This document shows, in pieces, positions 7,193 through 14,636 of a DNA stretch of 22,134 nucleotides. Under the pieces are notes generated by a model. It was not told the origin of the DNA. It saw only the letters and a program-made list of their open reading frames with translations, and made no database searches. How positions within the stretch are numbered: position 1 is the stretch's first letter; the number at the start of each line of letters is the position of its first letter. Position numbers and translations under genes: made by a program. The stretch comes from Alphaproteobacteria bacterium (GTDB lineage: Bacteria > Pseudomonadota > Alphaproteobacteria > Micavibrionales > UBA2020). The DNA is taken from contig JAGXAX010000001.1 in NCBI GenBank assembly GCA_018971405.1, positions 1 through 22,134 on the forward strand. The letters run 5' to 3'.

Positions 7193-7773
7193 TTCGTCCT
7201 CCTTGCGCCGGTGTCGCCGAGAAACGCGCCGAGCATCAATATGCCCGCGCCGGCGACGATGCAGCTGTCGGCCACGTTGAAAGCCGGCCAGTGATACTGC
7301 CGGACATGGAAATCGATGAAATCAGCCACGGCGTCGAAGCGCAAGCGGTCGATGGCGTTGCCGAGCGCGCCGCCGACGATCAGGCTTAAAGCCGCCGCGA
7401 CCGGCGCCTCGGCCGACATGGCGAGCCAGACCAGCATCAGCGCGGAAACGGCCAGCGAAACGCCGATGAAGACCAGCGCCATTTTGGGCTCCTGCGTGTT
7501 GAACATGCCGAAGCTCACCCCCTGGTTCCAGACCATGACGAGGTTAAGGAAGGGCGCAAGCGCGACGCTCCTGAAATGCTCGCGCAGGATGACGAAAAGG
7601 CCGATCTTCTTCACGGTGACGAACCAGTGCCAGAACGACTGGCGGGCGACGCCGGGCGGGCGCAGCACGCCGTCCATAATCAGCCACTTGCTGTACTGGT
7701 CGGCGCCGATCACGCCGAAGACCAGCGCGAGGCCGGGCAGAAAATATGTTCCCTTGCGGGATGAAGCGGCCAT
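7189..7773 (-). CDS. lspA: Lipoprotein signal peptidase (signal peptidase II)
   Basis: This inner-membrane aspartyl protease removes signal peptides from diacylglyceryl-modified prolipoproteins. The catalytic aspartates are Asp142 in GGALGNAIDRLRF and Asp169 in WPAFNVADS; NQGVSFGMF and the N-terminal ADQYSKWL are also family motifs. Four hydrophobic segments are visible. The ATG at 7773 is chosen because GAGGAAG lies just upstream; the frame stays open further but reads over ribF. At 194 residues it is longer than the usual 160-170, because roughly 25 extra residues lie between SKWL and the NQGVSFG motif. It starts 11 bases after ribF and overlaps bamF by 4. Confidence 0.95.
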   Translation of the reverse strand: MAASSRKGTYFLPGLALVFGVIGADQYSKWLIMDGVLRPPGVARQSFWHWFVTVKKIGLFVILREHFRSVALAPFLNLVMVWNQGVSFGMFNTQEPKMALVFIGVSLAVSALMLVWLAMSAEAPVAAALSLIVGGALGNAIDRLRFDAVADFIDFHVRQYHWPAFNVADSCIVAGAGILMLGAFLGDTGARRTK

Positions 7774-7784
7774 GATCTTCCTCT

Positions 7785-8747
7785 TTATCGTTCCGGCACG
7801 GATTTCAGCACAGCCTTGGCGTTGATGCAATCCTCTTTGATCTGCCTGACCAGCGCGTCGAGGCTCGCGAACTTCGCCTCGGGACGCAGGTGGCGAACGG
7901 GGCGCACGCACACCGTTTTTCCATAGATTTCACGATTGAAGTCGAATATGAACGTCTCGAACAAAGGCTGGGGCGTCTCGAACATCGGGCGGAGGCCGAA
8001 ACTGGCGACGCCGCCGCGCCAGAGGGATTTATTGGCTGCTCCGCCCGCCGTCTCCCCCTCGACCAGCACCCGCACCGCGTAAATTCCGTGGGGGATCTGG
8101 ACATAGTCCGCCACGCGCTGGTTGAGGGTCGGAAAGCCGAGTTCGCGCCCGCGCTTGTCGCCGTGCTCGACGGCGGCCTCGATCGCCCAGGGCCAGCCGA
8201 GCATTTCTTCGGCGGCGTCGAACCGCGCCTCTTTCAGGAGTCCGCGCACCACGGAGGAGGAATAAACCTGCCGTGCGGGCGACAACACGGGCGCGACCGC
8301 CGTGAAGCCGAACCTGCCGCTGGCCGCGAGCGTCCCGACATTGCCGGAACGGTCTTTGCCGAACATGAAGTTTTCTCCCGTGACGACATGCCGCGCGCGC
8401 AAATCCCCCGCCAGCACCTGACCGATGAAGTCCTCCGCCGCCCTGTCCGCCATGGCGCGGTCGAAGGTCAGCTCGAAAACATGCTCCACGCCGAGCCCGG
8501 ACAGCAGTCTTTGCTTCATCGGCGGCAGGGTCAGACGAAACGGCGCCGCGTCCGGCTGGAAGAAACGCCGCGGATGCGGCTCGAAGGTGACGACGCCGAG
8601 CGGCGCGTTTTTCTCCCGCGCGATGTCGGCGGCGGCCCTGATCAGCGCGCGGTGGCCCTTGTGCACGCCGTCGAAATTGCCGAGCGCCAGCACGCAGCCT
8701 TGCGCGGCGGGTGGAATGTTTCTGCTGTCACGATGCACCGTCGCCAT
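7785..8747 (-). CDS. ribF: Bifunctional riboflavin kinase / FAD synthetase
   Basis: This 320-residue protein makes FMN and FAD from riboflavin and ATP. The N-terminal FAD synthetase domain has the nucleotidyltransferase signature GNFDGVHKGH at 23-32, then VTFEPHPRRFF and VTGENFMFGKDRSG. The C-terminal flavokinase domain has GRELGFPTLNQ and later FETFIFDFNREIYGK. Length is normal. The ATG at 8747 gives the expected N-terminus; upstream in-frame codons would overlap hemA. No strong Shine-Dalgarno is visible, but the start lies only 17 bases after the hemA stop, so translation may be coupled. In many Proteobacteria ribF is followed by ileS and lspA; here lspA follows directly. Confidence 0.96.
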   Translation of the reverse strand: MATVHRDSRNIPPAAQGCVLALGNFDGVHKGHRALIRAAADIAREKNAPLGVVTFEPHPRRFFQPDAAPFRLTLPPMKQRLLSGLGVEHVFELTFDRAMADRAAEDFIGQVLAGDLRARHVVTGENFMFGKDRSGNVGTLAASGRFGFTAVAPVLSPARQVYSSSVVRGLLKEARFDAAEEMLGWPWAIEAAVEHGDKRGRELGFPTLNQRVADYVQIPHGIYAVRVLVEGETAGGAANKSLWRGGVASFGLRPMFETPQPLFETFIFDFNREIYGKTVCVRPVRHLRPEAKFASLDALVRQIKEDCINAKAVLKSVPER

Positions 8748-8764
8748 GGGAAGACAGGTTAAAG

Positions 8765-10057
8765 TCAGGCGGCGGCGCGCGCAAGCCCCAGATTGGCCCA
8801 GACGTCGCACAGGGCTTCGGCCAGCGCGTCCATGTCCGCGTCGGTATGGAAGGGCGACGGCGTGAGGCGCAGGCGCTCGGTGCCGCGCGGCACGGTCGGG
8901 TAGTTGATCGGCTGCACATATATGTTGTGATAAAGCATCAGGTCGTCGGACGCCGCCTTGCAGAGGCGCGCGTCGCCGACCAGCAGCGGCACGATGTGGC
9001 TGACCGAGGGCATCACCGGCAGGCCGTTGGCGGCGAGGAGTTTCTTCAAGCTTGCGGCGCGCTCCTGATGCCGCTCGCGCTCGGCTTGCGAGTTTTTGAG
9101 GTGGCGCACAGAGGCGATCGCCCCCGCCAGCAGCCCCGGCGGCAGCGACGTGGTGAAGATGAACCCCGGCGCGTAGGAGCGCACGACGTCAACGATCGCC
9201 TTGGTGCCGGTGATATAGCCGCCCATGCAGCCGAACGCCTTGCCGAGCGTGCCTTCGATGATGTCGACACGGTGCATCTGCCCGTCGCGCTCGGCGACGC
9301 CGCCGCCGCGCGGGCCGTACATGCCGACGGCGTGCACCTCGTCGAGATAGGTGAGCGCGCCGTACTCCTCCGCGAGGTCGCAAATTTCCTTGATCGGCGC
9401 GATGTCGCCGTCCATGGAATAGACCGATTCAAACGCGATGATCTTCGGGCGGCAGCGCTCGACGGCGTTCAGGAGCTGCTCCAGATGTTCGAGGTCGTTG
9501 TGGCGGAAGATGTATTTCTCGCAGCCTGAACCGCGAATGCCCGCGATCATCGAGGCGTGGTTTTTTTCGTCGGAGAGGACGACGCAGTCGGGCAGCAGTT
9601 TGGCGAGCGTGCTGAGAGAGGCTTCGTTGGAAATGTAGCCCGAGGTGAAGACCAGCGCTTCCGGCTTGCCGTGCAGGTCGGCGAGCTCCTTTTCGAGTTC
9701 CACATGGTAGCGCGTCGTGCCGGAGATGTTGCGCGTGCCGCCCGCGCCCGCGCCGGAGGACTGCACGGCGGCGCAGGTCGCTTTGATCACGTCCGGATGC
9801 TGGCCCATGCCGAGATAGTCGTTGCTGCACCAGATGGTGATTTCGCGGGGGTTGCCGACGGCGTCGCGGTAGGTCGCCTTGGGGAAGCGCCCGACATGCC
9901 GTTCGAGGTCGGCGAAGACGCGGTAGCGGCCTTCCTTATGCAGGTCGGAGAGGCGCTTTTCGAAGAAGGTCTCGTAAAAACTTACGGGCGTGTTCTTCGG
10001 CAGGTTCTTCTTGGGCATGTTTTTGTCGAGGCCGTTGTTATTGGAAATGGAACGCAT
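8765..10057 (-). CDS. hemA: 5-Aminolevulinate synthase (C4 pathway)
   Basis: This PLP enzyme condenses glycine with succinyl-CoA to 5-aminolevulinate, the first step of haem synthesis in Alphaproteobacteria and mitochondria. The 430-residue protein has [23 protein letters not shown], the PLP-contacting [10 protein letters not shown], and the PLP lysine at about residue 273 in [21 protein letters not shown] and HIVPLLVGD later are typical of ALAS rather than of other alpha-oxoamine synthases. AGGTAG just upstream supports the ATG at 10057; the next in-frame ATG, 39 bases in, lacks a ribosome-binding site. It is the first gene of the run hemA-ribF-lspA-bamF. Confidence 0.97.
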   Translation of the reverse strand: MRSISNNNGLDKNMPKKNLPKNTPVSFYETFFEKRLSDLHKEGRYRVFADLERHVGRFPKATYRDAVGNPREITIWCSNDYLGMGQHPDVIKATCAAVQSSGAGAGGTRNISGTTRYHVELEKELADLHGKPEALVFTSGYISNEASLSTLAKLLPDCVVLSDEKNHASMIAGIRGSGCEKYIFRHNDLEHLEQLLNAVERCRPKIIAFESVYSMDGDIAPIKEICDLAEEYGALTYLDEVHAVGMYGPRGGGVAERDGQMHRVDIIEGTLGKAFGCMGGYITGTKAIVDVVRSYAPGFIFTTSLPPGLLAGAIASVRHLKNSQAERERHQERAASLKKLLAANGLPVMPSVSHIVPLLVGDARLCKAASDDLMLYHNIYVQPINYPTVPRGTERLRLTPSPFHTDADMDALAEALCDVWANLGLARAAA

Positions 10058-10215
10058 ATTTTACTACCTGAGATTGTACATGACGCTTGTGCGAAAAGCA
10101 CCGGGTTTTTACGGCTTTATGTTTACGCCTCCCGAACTTGAATCGCAACGATAAGTGGGAAATAATATATTTACGTAATCTGGCACGATTGTCGCATGAC
10201 AGACAAGCGGCGCGT

Positions 10216-10237
10216 TGGCCTTTTACTGGCCTTTTAC
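10216..10237. repeat. Tandem 11-bp repeat upstream of the sugar kinase
   Basis: The unit TGGCCTTTTAC occurs twice head to tail (10216-10226 and 10227-10237), followed by TGG. The 11-bp period is about one helical turn. It lies 49 bases before the kinase start. Confidence 0.6.
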
Positions 10238-10285
10238 TGGGGCAGCCTTTAAGCTGGGGATTATTTCAGGGAGTTTTTGAGCACC

Positions 10286-11218
10286 ATGATCATTGTCTTC
10301 GGGTCGTTGAACATCAACACGGTCATGCCGGTGGAGCATTTTCCCAAACCGGGCGAGACCGTCGCCTGCACGTCGGACTATTTGAGCCACCCCGGCGGCA
10401 AGGGCGCGAACCAGGCGGTCGCCGCGGCGCGGGCGGGGGCGAAGGTCGCGGTGGTCGGCAAGATCGGCGACGACAGCTTCGGCCGCCGCTGCATCAACAA
10501 CCTTAAAAACCAGAGCATCTGGGCATCGGGCATCGGTATGTCGGAGCGGCCGACCGGCCACTCGACCGTCGCCGTTGACAGCTCCGGCACCAACATGTCG
10601 ATCGTCGCGCCGGGCGCGAACAACGATGCCACCGCCGATCAGGTGCCGGATGAGGTGCTGATCCCGCGCAACATCCTCCTGACCCAGCTCGAAGTGCCGC
10701 CGAAGGAGACCTTCATGGTGCTCTCCCGCGCGCGCAACCACCAGACGCCGACGATCCTCGACGCCTCGCCCGCCACCAAGATGACGCGCGAAGGGCTCGC
10801 CAACGTCGATTACCTGATCGTCAACGAGGTCGAGGCGCACCAGCTCGCCCACACGCTGGGCATCACCGAGACCGACCCGCGCCTCATCGCCAAGGCCATC
10901 ACCCGCATGGGCGGCCCGCGCATGGCCTGCATCATCACGCTGGAATCGAAGGGCTCGGTCGCGGTCAAGGACGACGCGACCTACGTCGTCCGCACGCTGA
11001 AGGTAGACGCGGTCGATACCACCGGCGCGGGCGACGCCTTCTGCGGCATTTTCGCCGCGCGCCTGCAACTGGGGCATGACTGGCTGAAGGCCATGCACTA
11101 TGCGGGCGTGGGCGCGGCGCTCTCCTGCCTCGCGCTCGGCGCGCAGGAAAGCATGCCCTTCCTCGACGACATCGAGGCGCACGTCCACAAGGTCGAGCCG
11201 CCGCGCAAGCTCGCCTGA
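10286..11218 (+). CDS. PfkB-family sugar kinase, ribokinase-like
   Basis: This 310-residue protein is a ribokinase-type member of the PfkB family, phosphorylating a sugar or nucleoside with ATP. Marks are the N-terminal GSLN, the substrate signature GGKGANQAVAAARAG, VVGKIGDDSFG, LTQLEVP, NEVEA and the C-terminal DTTGAGDAFCG with the catalytic Asp and anion hole. The ATG at 10286 is preferred, 12 bases after GGGAG; an in-frame TTG at 10277 is closer than ideal. The ribose-binding Asp of Escherichia coli ribokinase (GSINAD) is Asn here (GSLNIN), so the sugar may differ. It is divergent from hemA, and a hairpin with a weak T tract follows its stop. Confidence 0.88.
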   Translation: MIIVFGSLNINTVMPVEHFPKPGETVACTSDYLSHPGGKGANQAVAAARAGAKVAVVGKIGDDSFGRRCINNLKNQSIWASGIGMSERPTGHSTVAVDSSGTNMSIVAPGANNDATADQVPDEVLIPRNILLTQLEVPPKETFMVLSRARNHQTPTILDASPATKMTREGLANVDYLIVNEVEAHQLAHTLGITETDPRLIAKAITRMGGPRMACIITLESKGSVAVKDDATYVVRTLKVDAVDTTGAGDAFCGIFAARLQLGHDWLKAMHYAGVGAALSCLALGAQESMPFLDDIEAHVHKVEPPRKLA

Positions 11219-11222
11219 CCGG

Positions 11223-11250
11223 CGCCGCATTTTTGGGAACGGATGCGGCG
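11223..11250 (+). terminator. Hairpin after the sugar kinase, possible terminator
   Basis: CGCCGCAT (11223-11230) and ATGCGGCG (11243-11250) pair perfectly around a 12-base loop, starting 4 bases after the kinase stop. The following TTCAGCATTTTT is only a poor U tract, so termination may be weak. The hairpin overlaps the only available early start codon of the next gene. Confidence 0.45.
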
Positions 11251-11787
11251 TTCAGCATTTTTCCGCTGAAGAAAAAATCCCATATCCTCGTGGCCCGCAT
11301 GCCCAAGTCAGGTTCCACTTGTCTCACGAACATCATCGGAAAATACGGCCTGACGCCCGTCGCCCTGATGCGGAACCTGTTTGACGCGACGGTCAGCTTC
11401 TGCGGCCACCTGAGAAACGAATCCCTCATCTGGCTCATGGCGTATCTGACCGACCGCCACAAGAACCTGCCGGACGCGGAGTTGGAAGAAGCCATCGTCA
11501 GGCTTGTCATGCCGTGGCGCATGAGCTTTTGCGCAGGATGGCGGTGTGACCCAGATGCCCTGTTCGTTTCAAACGTTCTGAAGCGCGGCGGGATTCCCCC
11601 CGTACCGGAAAAAGTAAGGTCGGCAATCAGCGCCGCCAGCGGCGCTGACAATCGCTTTAACGTCGGCATTTCGGGACGCGGAAAAAAAATATCTCCCAAA
11701 GCCGCCGAAGGAATACGCGAATTGATATCCCTCTACCCCGAATTCAAAAACGACCCGTATTTTCAGGATATGCAAAGCATGTTATGA
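11233..11787 (+). pseudogene. Sulfotransferase-like gene, internally shortened; possible pseudogene
   Basis: The frame encodes about 184 residues. ILVARMPKSGSTCLTNII resembles the sulfotransferase P-loop that binds the 5'-phosphosulfate of PAPS, and MRNLFDATVSFCGHLR resembles the 3'-phosphate motif. These motifs are normally separated by roughly 80-100 residues but here by only about 20. Further on, DALFV runs straight into NVLKRGGIP where family members carry a YEDL-type segment. The C-terminal part, NRFNVGISGRGKKISPKAAEGIRELI, looks normal. So two blocks seem lost in frame. No good start exists: the TTG at 11233 has no ribosome-binding site and lies inside a hairpin, and the next candidates (GTG 11290, ATG 11299) cut the P-loop strand. 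Its stop overlaps the convergent FkbM gene by 6 bases. Confidence 0.6.
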
Positions 11788-12633
11788 CGGCGGCGCCCCT
11801 CGGTCCTGCCCGGATTTCACCCAGACCTGGTTCATGTGCGTGGTCTTTTCGAGCGCGTAGCCCTTGTCTTTCAGGAGCGCGGGCAGGTCGATCTTCCACG
11901 CGGCGGGCGAGTTTTCGAGGATCAGCAGTTTCGAGTGCAGCGCCTCCGGCGCTTCCCTGAAGAACGGCGCGAGCGCCTTGTCCTCCGCGCCCTCGATGTC
12001 GATCTTGAGCGCGTCTATTTTTTCCAGCCCGTATTGCGCGAGCAGCGCGCGCAGCGTGCGGCATTCGACGGTGATCCTGTTTGCGCCGCGCGCCGCGACG
12101 AGGCTGGAGCCGCCGAGGTTGCTGTCGTCGAGCACGAGATCGAAGCTGCCCTCCGCGTCCGACACGCCGACGGGCGCGACGGTTACGCGACCTTGAAAGC
12201 CGTTGAGCGCGATGTTGAATTTCAGCCGTTCCAGCACCGCAGGATTGGGCTCGACCGCCAGCACTTTGCCGGCCGCGCCGACGTGCGGCGCCGCGGCGAG
12301 CGTGTAAATCCCCGCGTTCGCGCCGATGTCGACGAACACGCCGCCGTCGAACAGGGTTTGCTTCAGCCGCGCGCGCTCGTAAGGGTCGAAGAATTGCGGC
12401 ATGAAGAGGAATTTCCGCTCCGAGACGTTATCGCGCGTATAAAGGCGGTATTTCAGCCCCTCGACCGTCGCGTCGACGATGTCCGGCCCGTTCGACAAGA
12501 CCGCCTTGCGCAAAATCAGCGCCGCGCGCCGCCCTAACCAGCCCGCGGGCGCGGACTGCGCCCAGCGCAGCAGCTGCCGGCGGCGCCCCGCCAGCGCGTA
12601 AGCGCCGAAAGGCTTCTCAACGTCATTGGCCAT
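11782..12633 (-). CDS. FkbM-family SAM-dependent methyltransferase
   Basis: This 283-residue protein has the class I methyltransferase motif FVDIGANAGIYTLAA (100-114), LAVEPNP as the acidic ribose-binding loop, and KIDIEGAED, which marks the FkbM family. FkbM proteins commonly O-methylate sugars or other hydroxyls in polysaccharides, glycans and polyketides; the substrate here is unknown. The N-terminal 90 residues are family-variable, with no signal peptide. GGGGAGGG lies before the ATG at 12633, inside the last codons of mltA, with an 11-base overlap that implies coupled translation. It occupies the place after mltA where many Alphaproteobacteria carry an Smr-domain gene. Confidence 0.92.
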   Translation of the reverse strand: MANDVEKPFGAYALAGRRRQLLRWAQSAPAGWLGRRAALILRKAVLSNGPDIVDATVEGLKYRLYTRDNVSERKFLFMPQFFDPYERARLKQTLFDGGVFVDIGANAGIYTLAAAPHVGAAGKVLAVEPNPAVLERLKFNIALNGFQGRVTVAPVGVSDAEGSFDLVLDDSNLGGSSLVAARGANRITVECRTLRALLAQYGLEKIDALKIDIEGAEDKALAPFFREAPEALHSKLLILENSPAAWKIDLPALLKDKGYALEKTTHMNQVWVKSGQDRGAPPS

Positions 12634-13912
12634 CGTTCCCTCCCCGCAAATGCAGCGCGCGCGCCAGCCCGCGCCACCAGCCTTCCAGCCGCTTGCGCCA
12701 GACGGAGGGTTTTTCCTCCGGCTTCGGCAGCAGCATCCAGGCGCGTCCCTTGCTGTCCATCAGCCCGGCCATCTCCGTCGCTTCTTTTCCCGCGCCCCAG
12801 AAGAAATCGCCGCGCACCGCGCCGGTGATCGCGCCGCCCGTGTCCTGCGCGACCATCAGGCGCCGGAGATCGTCGCCGCCGGACGGATTGGCCGCGTCGA
12901 TCCAAACCGGCACACCGTAGGGAATGAGGCTGTGATCGACGGCGAGGCTGCGGCGCGGCACGAGCGGCACGCCCTCCGCGCCGAGCGGGCCGTCGAGCGG
13001 GCCGGTCGCACGCCCGAGCTTGCGGAAGAAGATATACGACTCGTTGATGTCCATGACTTGCGCCGCCTGCTTCGGATGCCCCTCCAGCCACGCGCGGATC
13101 GACTGCATCGAAACATTGCTTTTATCGAGATAGCCCCTTTCGACCATCGCACGGCCGATCGCGACATACGGCAGGCCGTTTTGCGCCGCATAGCCGACGC
13201 GCAGGACCTTGCCGTCGCTCATCACGATGCGCCCCGAGCCCTGAATGTGCAAAAAGAACGCATCGACCGCGTTGTTCACCCAGACGATCGTCTCGCCCAC
13301 GCCCTTCAGCGCGCCCCTGTCGATCGCCGCGCGGTCATAATAGGGCACCAGCGCCTTGCCCTTGTCGACGCGTCCGACGATATGCTCGCCCTTGAGCGCG
13401 GGGTTGAAGACGCCGAGGTCGACGGTGACGAGATTCTCCGGCCGCCCGTAGATCGGAACGATATACTTGCCGTGCCTGCGGGTGGAGCCGTGCAGCGTCG
13501 GCTCGTAATAGCCGGTGAAGAGGCCTTGCGTTCCGGCATTGCCCGACATGACGTAGGGGGTGAAATGCGCTTCGAAGAATTTCCGCGCCGCAGCCCCATC
13601 CTGCGGCGGCGCGGCGGCAAGCGCGGTGCAGACGGCCTGCAATTCCGCCATCGTTCCCGTCCGCCCGCCGACATCGAACGCCGCCGCGGGCGGCTTCAGC
13701 ATCATCTGCCCGCAGGAGCGCTGCAGCGCGACGGCCGCCTTGCTCTGGTCGTCCGCGTTCCAGCCGGGCAGGGCGGCGAACGTCGTCTGCCGCAGCGCGA
13801 GCCGGTCACCGGGCCTGAACCACCCTTTGAACGTCGCGCAGCCGGAAAGAAAGCAGCACCCCGCGGCCAGCGCGAAAAGAAGGGGGCGAAAGCGCGTCAG
13901 GCAGGGGCGCAT
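12623..13912 (-). CDS. mltA: Membrane-bound lytic murein transglycosylase A
   Basis: This outer-membrane lipoprotein cleaves peptidoglycan glycan strands with formation of 1,6-anhydro-muramic acid ends. The 429-residue protein has a lipoprotein signal with lipobox LSGC and acylated Cys25. The MltA domain shows LFTGYYEPTLHGS and later FLHIQGSGRI. The C-terminal 3D domain has VAQDTGGAITGAVRGDFFWGAG with the catalytic aspartate region intact. A basic, Trp-rich tail follows. The stop codon of the upstream Tim44-like gene overlaps the mltA start by 1 base, a conserved pairing in Alphaproteobacteria. Confidence 0.96.
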   Translation of the reverse strand: MRPCLTRFRPLLFALAAGCCFLSGCATFKGWFRPGDRLALRQTTFAALPGWNADDQSKAAVALQRSCGQMMLKPPAAAFDVGGRTGTMAELQAVCTALAAAPPQDGAAARKFFEAHFTPYVMSGNAGTQGLFTGYYEPTLHGSTRRHGKYIVPIYGRPENLVTVDLGVFNPALKGEHIVGRVDKGKALVPYYDRAAIDRGALKGVGETIVWVNNAVDAFFLHIQGSGRIVMSDGKVLRVGYAAQNGLPYVAIGRAMVERGYLDKSNVSMQSIRAWLEGHPKQAAQVMDINESYIFFRKLGRATGPLDGPLGAEGVPLVPRRSLAVDHSLIPYGVPVWIDAANPSGGDDLRRLMVAQDTGGAITGAVRGDFFWGAGKEATEMAGLMDSKGRAWMLLPKPEEKPSVWRKRLEGWWRGLARALHLRGGNDGQ

Positions 13913-14571
13913 TATTTTTCCGCCGTCCGCGTCTCGATGAGGATCCAGTTGGGGTCGGAGGAGCGCGTGTCGCGGGTGAAGGTCCAGATGTCGGTCACGT
14001 CCTCCGGAGCGGCGGCATTGGGCGACGTCTGCGCGACGTGAAATTCCACCGTGACGTAGGCCATCGTGCCGCCGAGGTGCGCTTCCGTGATCTGCGCGGA
14101 CTTGATGCTGCGCGAGACAGCCCCCGCCGCGGGCGCACCCGCGGTTTCGCGCGCGGCGATGCCGCTGTCGAAACCGGCGTAGAGCTTCGGGCTCAGGAGC
14201 GGCTTCAGCGCCGCGCGGTCGCCGCGGGCGTAAGCGTCGACGATCAGGTTGAAGGCGTATTCCGCGCCGCCTATGAAGCGCGCGGCGTCAAAGGCGCGGT
14301 CGGCGGACGCGATCTCCTTCAGCCCTTCGGAGACCAGCCCCGCCGCGTCGGCCGCGGGATCGACCGGCGCCGCCGGTTGCGGCGCGGGCTTGGGCATCGG
14401 CGTCGCGCCCGTGAAAGCACCCGTGCGCGGCGGCGCGTCCAAAGGACGTGACGGCTCGTCGAAAGGGTTTTTACGTGACGGCTCGTCGCCGTTGCGCGTG
14501 CCCAGCACCGCGTTCAGGCGGTAGATCAGGATGGCCGCGATCACGGCGAAAATCAGGATGTCGACATGCAT
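13912..14571 (-). CDS. Tim44-like domain protein (TimA type)
   Basis: This 219-residue protein has one N-terminal transmembrane segment (about residues 4-22, ILIFAVIAAILIYRL), a Pro-rich linker (about 30-70) and a C-terminal Tim44-like domain from about 95 on: GGAEYAFNLIVDAYARGDRAAL, LSPKLYAGF, then a beta-rich part ending TFTRDTRSSDPNWILIETR. Bacterial homologues of mitochondrial Tim44 are common in Alphaproteobacteria next to mltA and near fxsA/secB; their role is thought to lie in envelope or protein-translocation functions but is not settled. GGAGG lies 6 bases before the ATG. It is followed directly by mltA and preceded, 65 bases away, by the alpha-glucosidase. Confidence 0.9.
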   Translation of the reverse strand: MHVDILIFAVIAAILIYRLNAVLGTRNGDEPSRKNPFDEPSRPLDAPPRTGAFTGATPMPKPAPQPAAPVDPAADAAGLVSEGLKEIASADRAFDAARFIGGAEYAFNLIVDAYARGDRAALKPLLSPKLYAGFDSGIAARETAGAPAAGAVSRSIKSAQITEAHLGGTMAYVTVEFHVAQTSPNAAAPEDVTDIWTFTRDTRSSDPNWILIETRTAEK

Positions 14572-14636
14572 GCCAAAACCTCCGCTAGACCAACTTTATA
14601 CGCCAGATCGCGCCGCCGGTTCAACAGTGCAAAATG

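Noticed and set aside
10130..10200. Possible FNR- or Irr-type site in the hemA upstream region
   Set aside because: TTACGTAA and a TGTC-N4-GACA repeat are present, but no TTGAT-N4-ATCAA FNR box was found and neither motif matches a regulator I can name.
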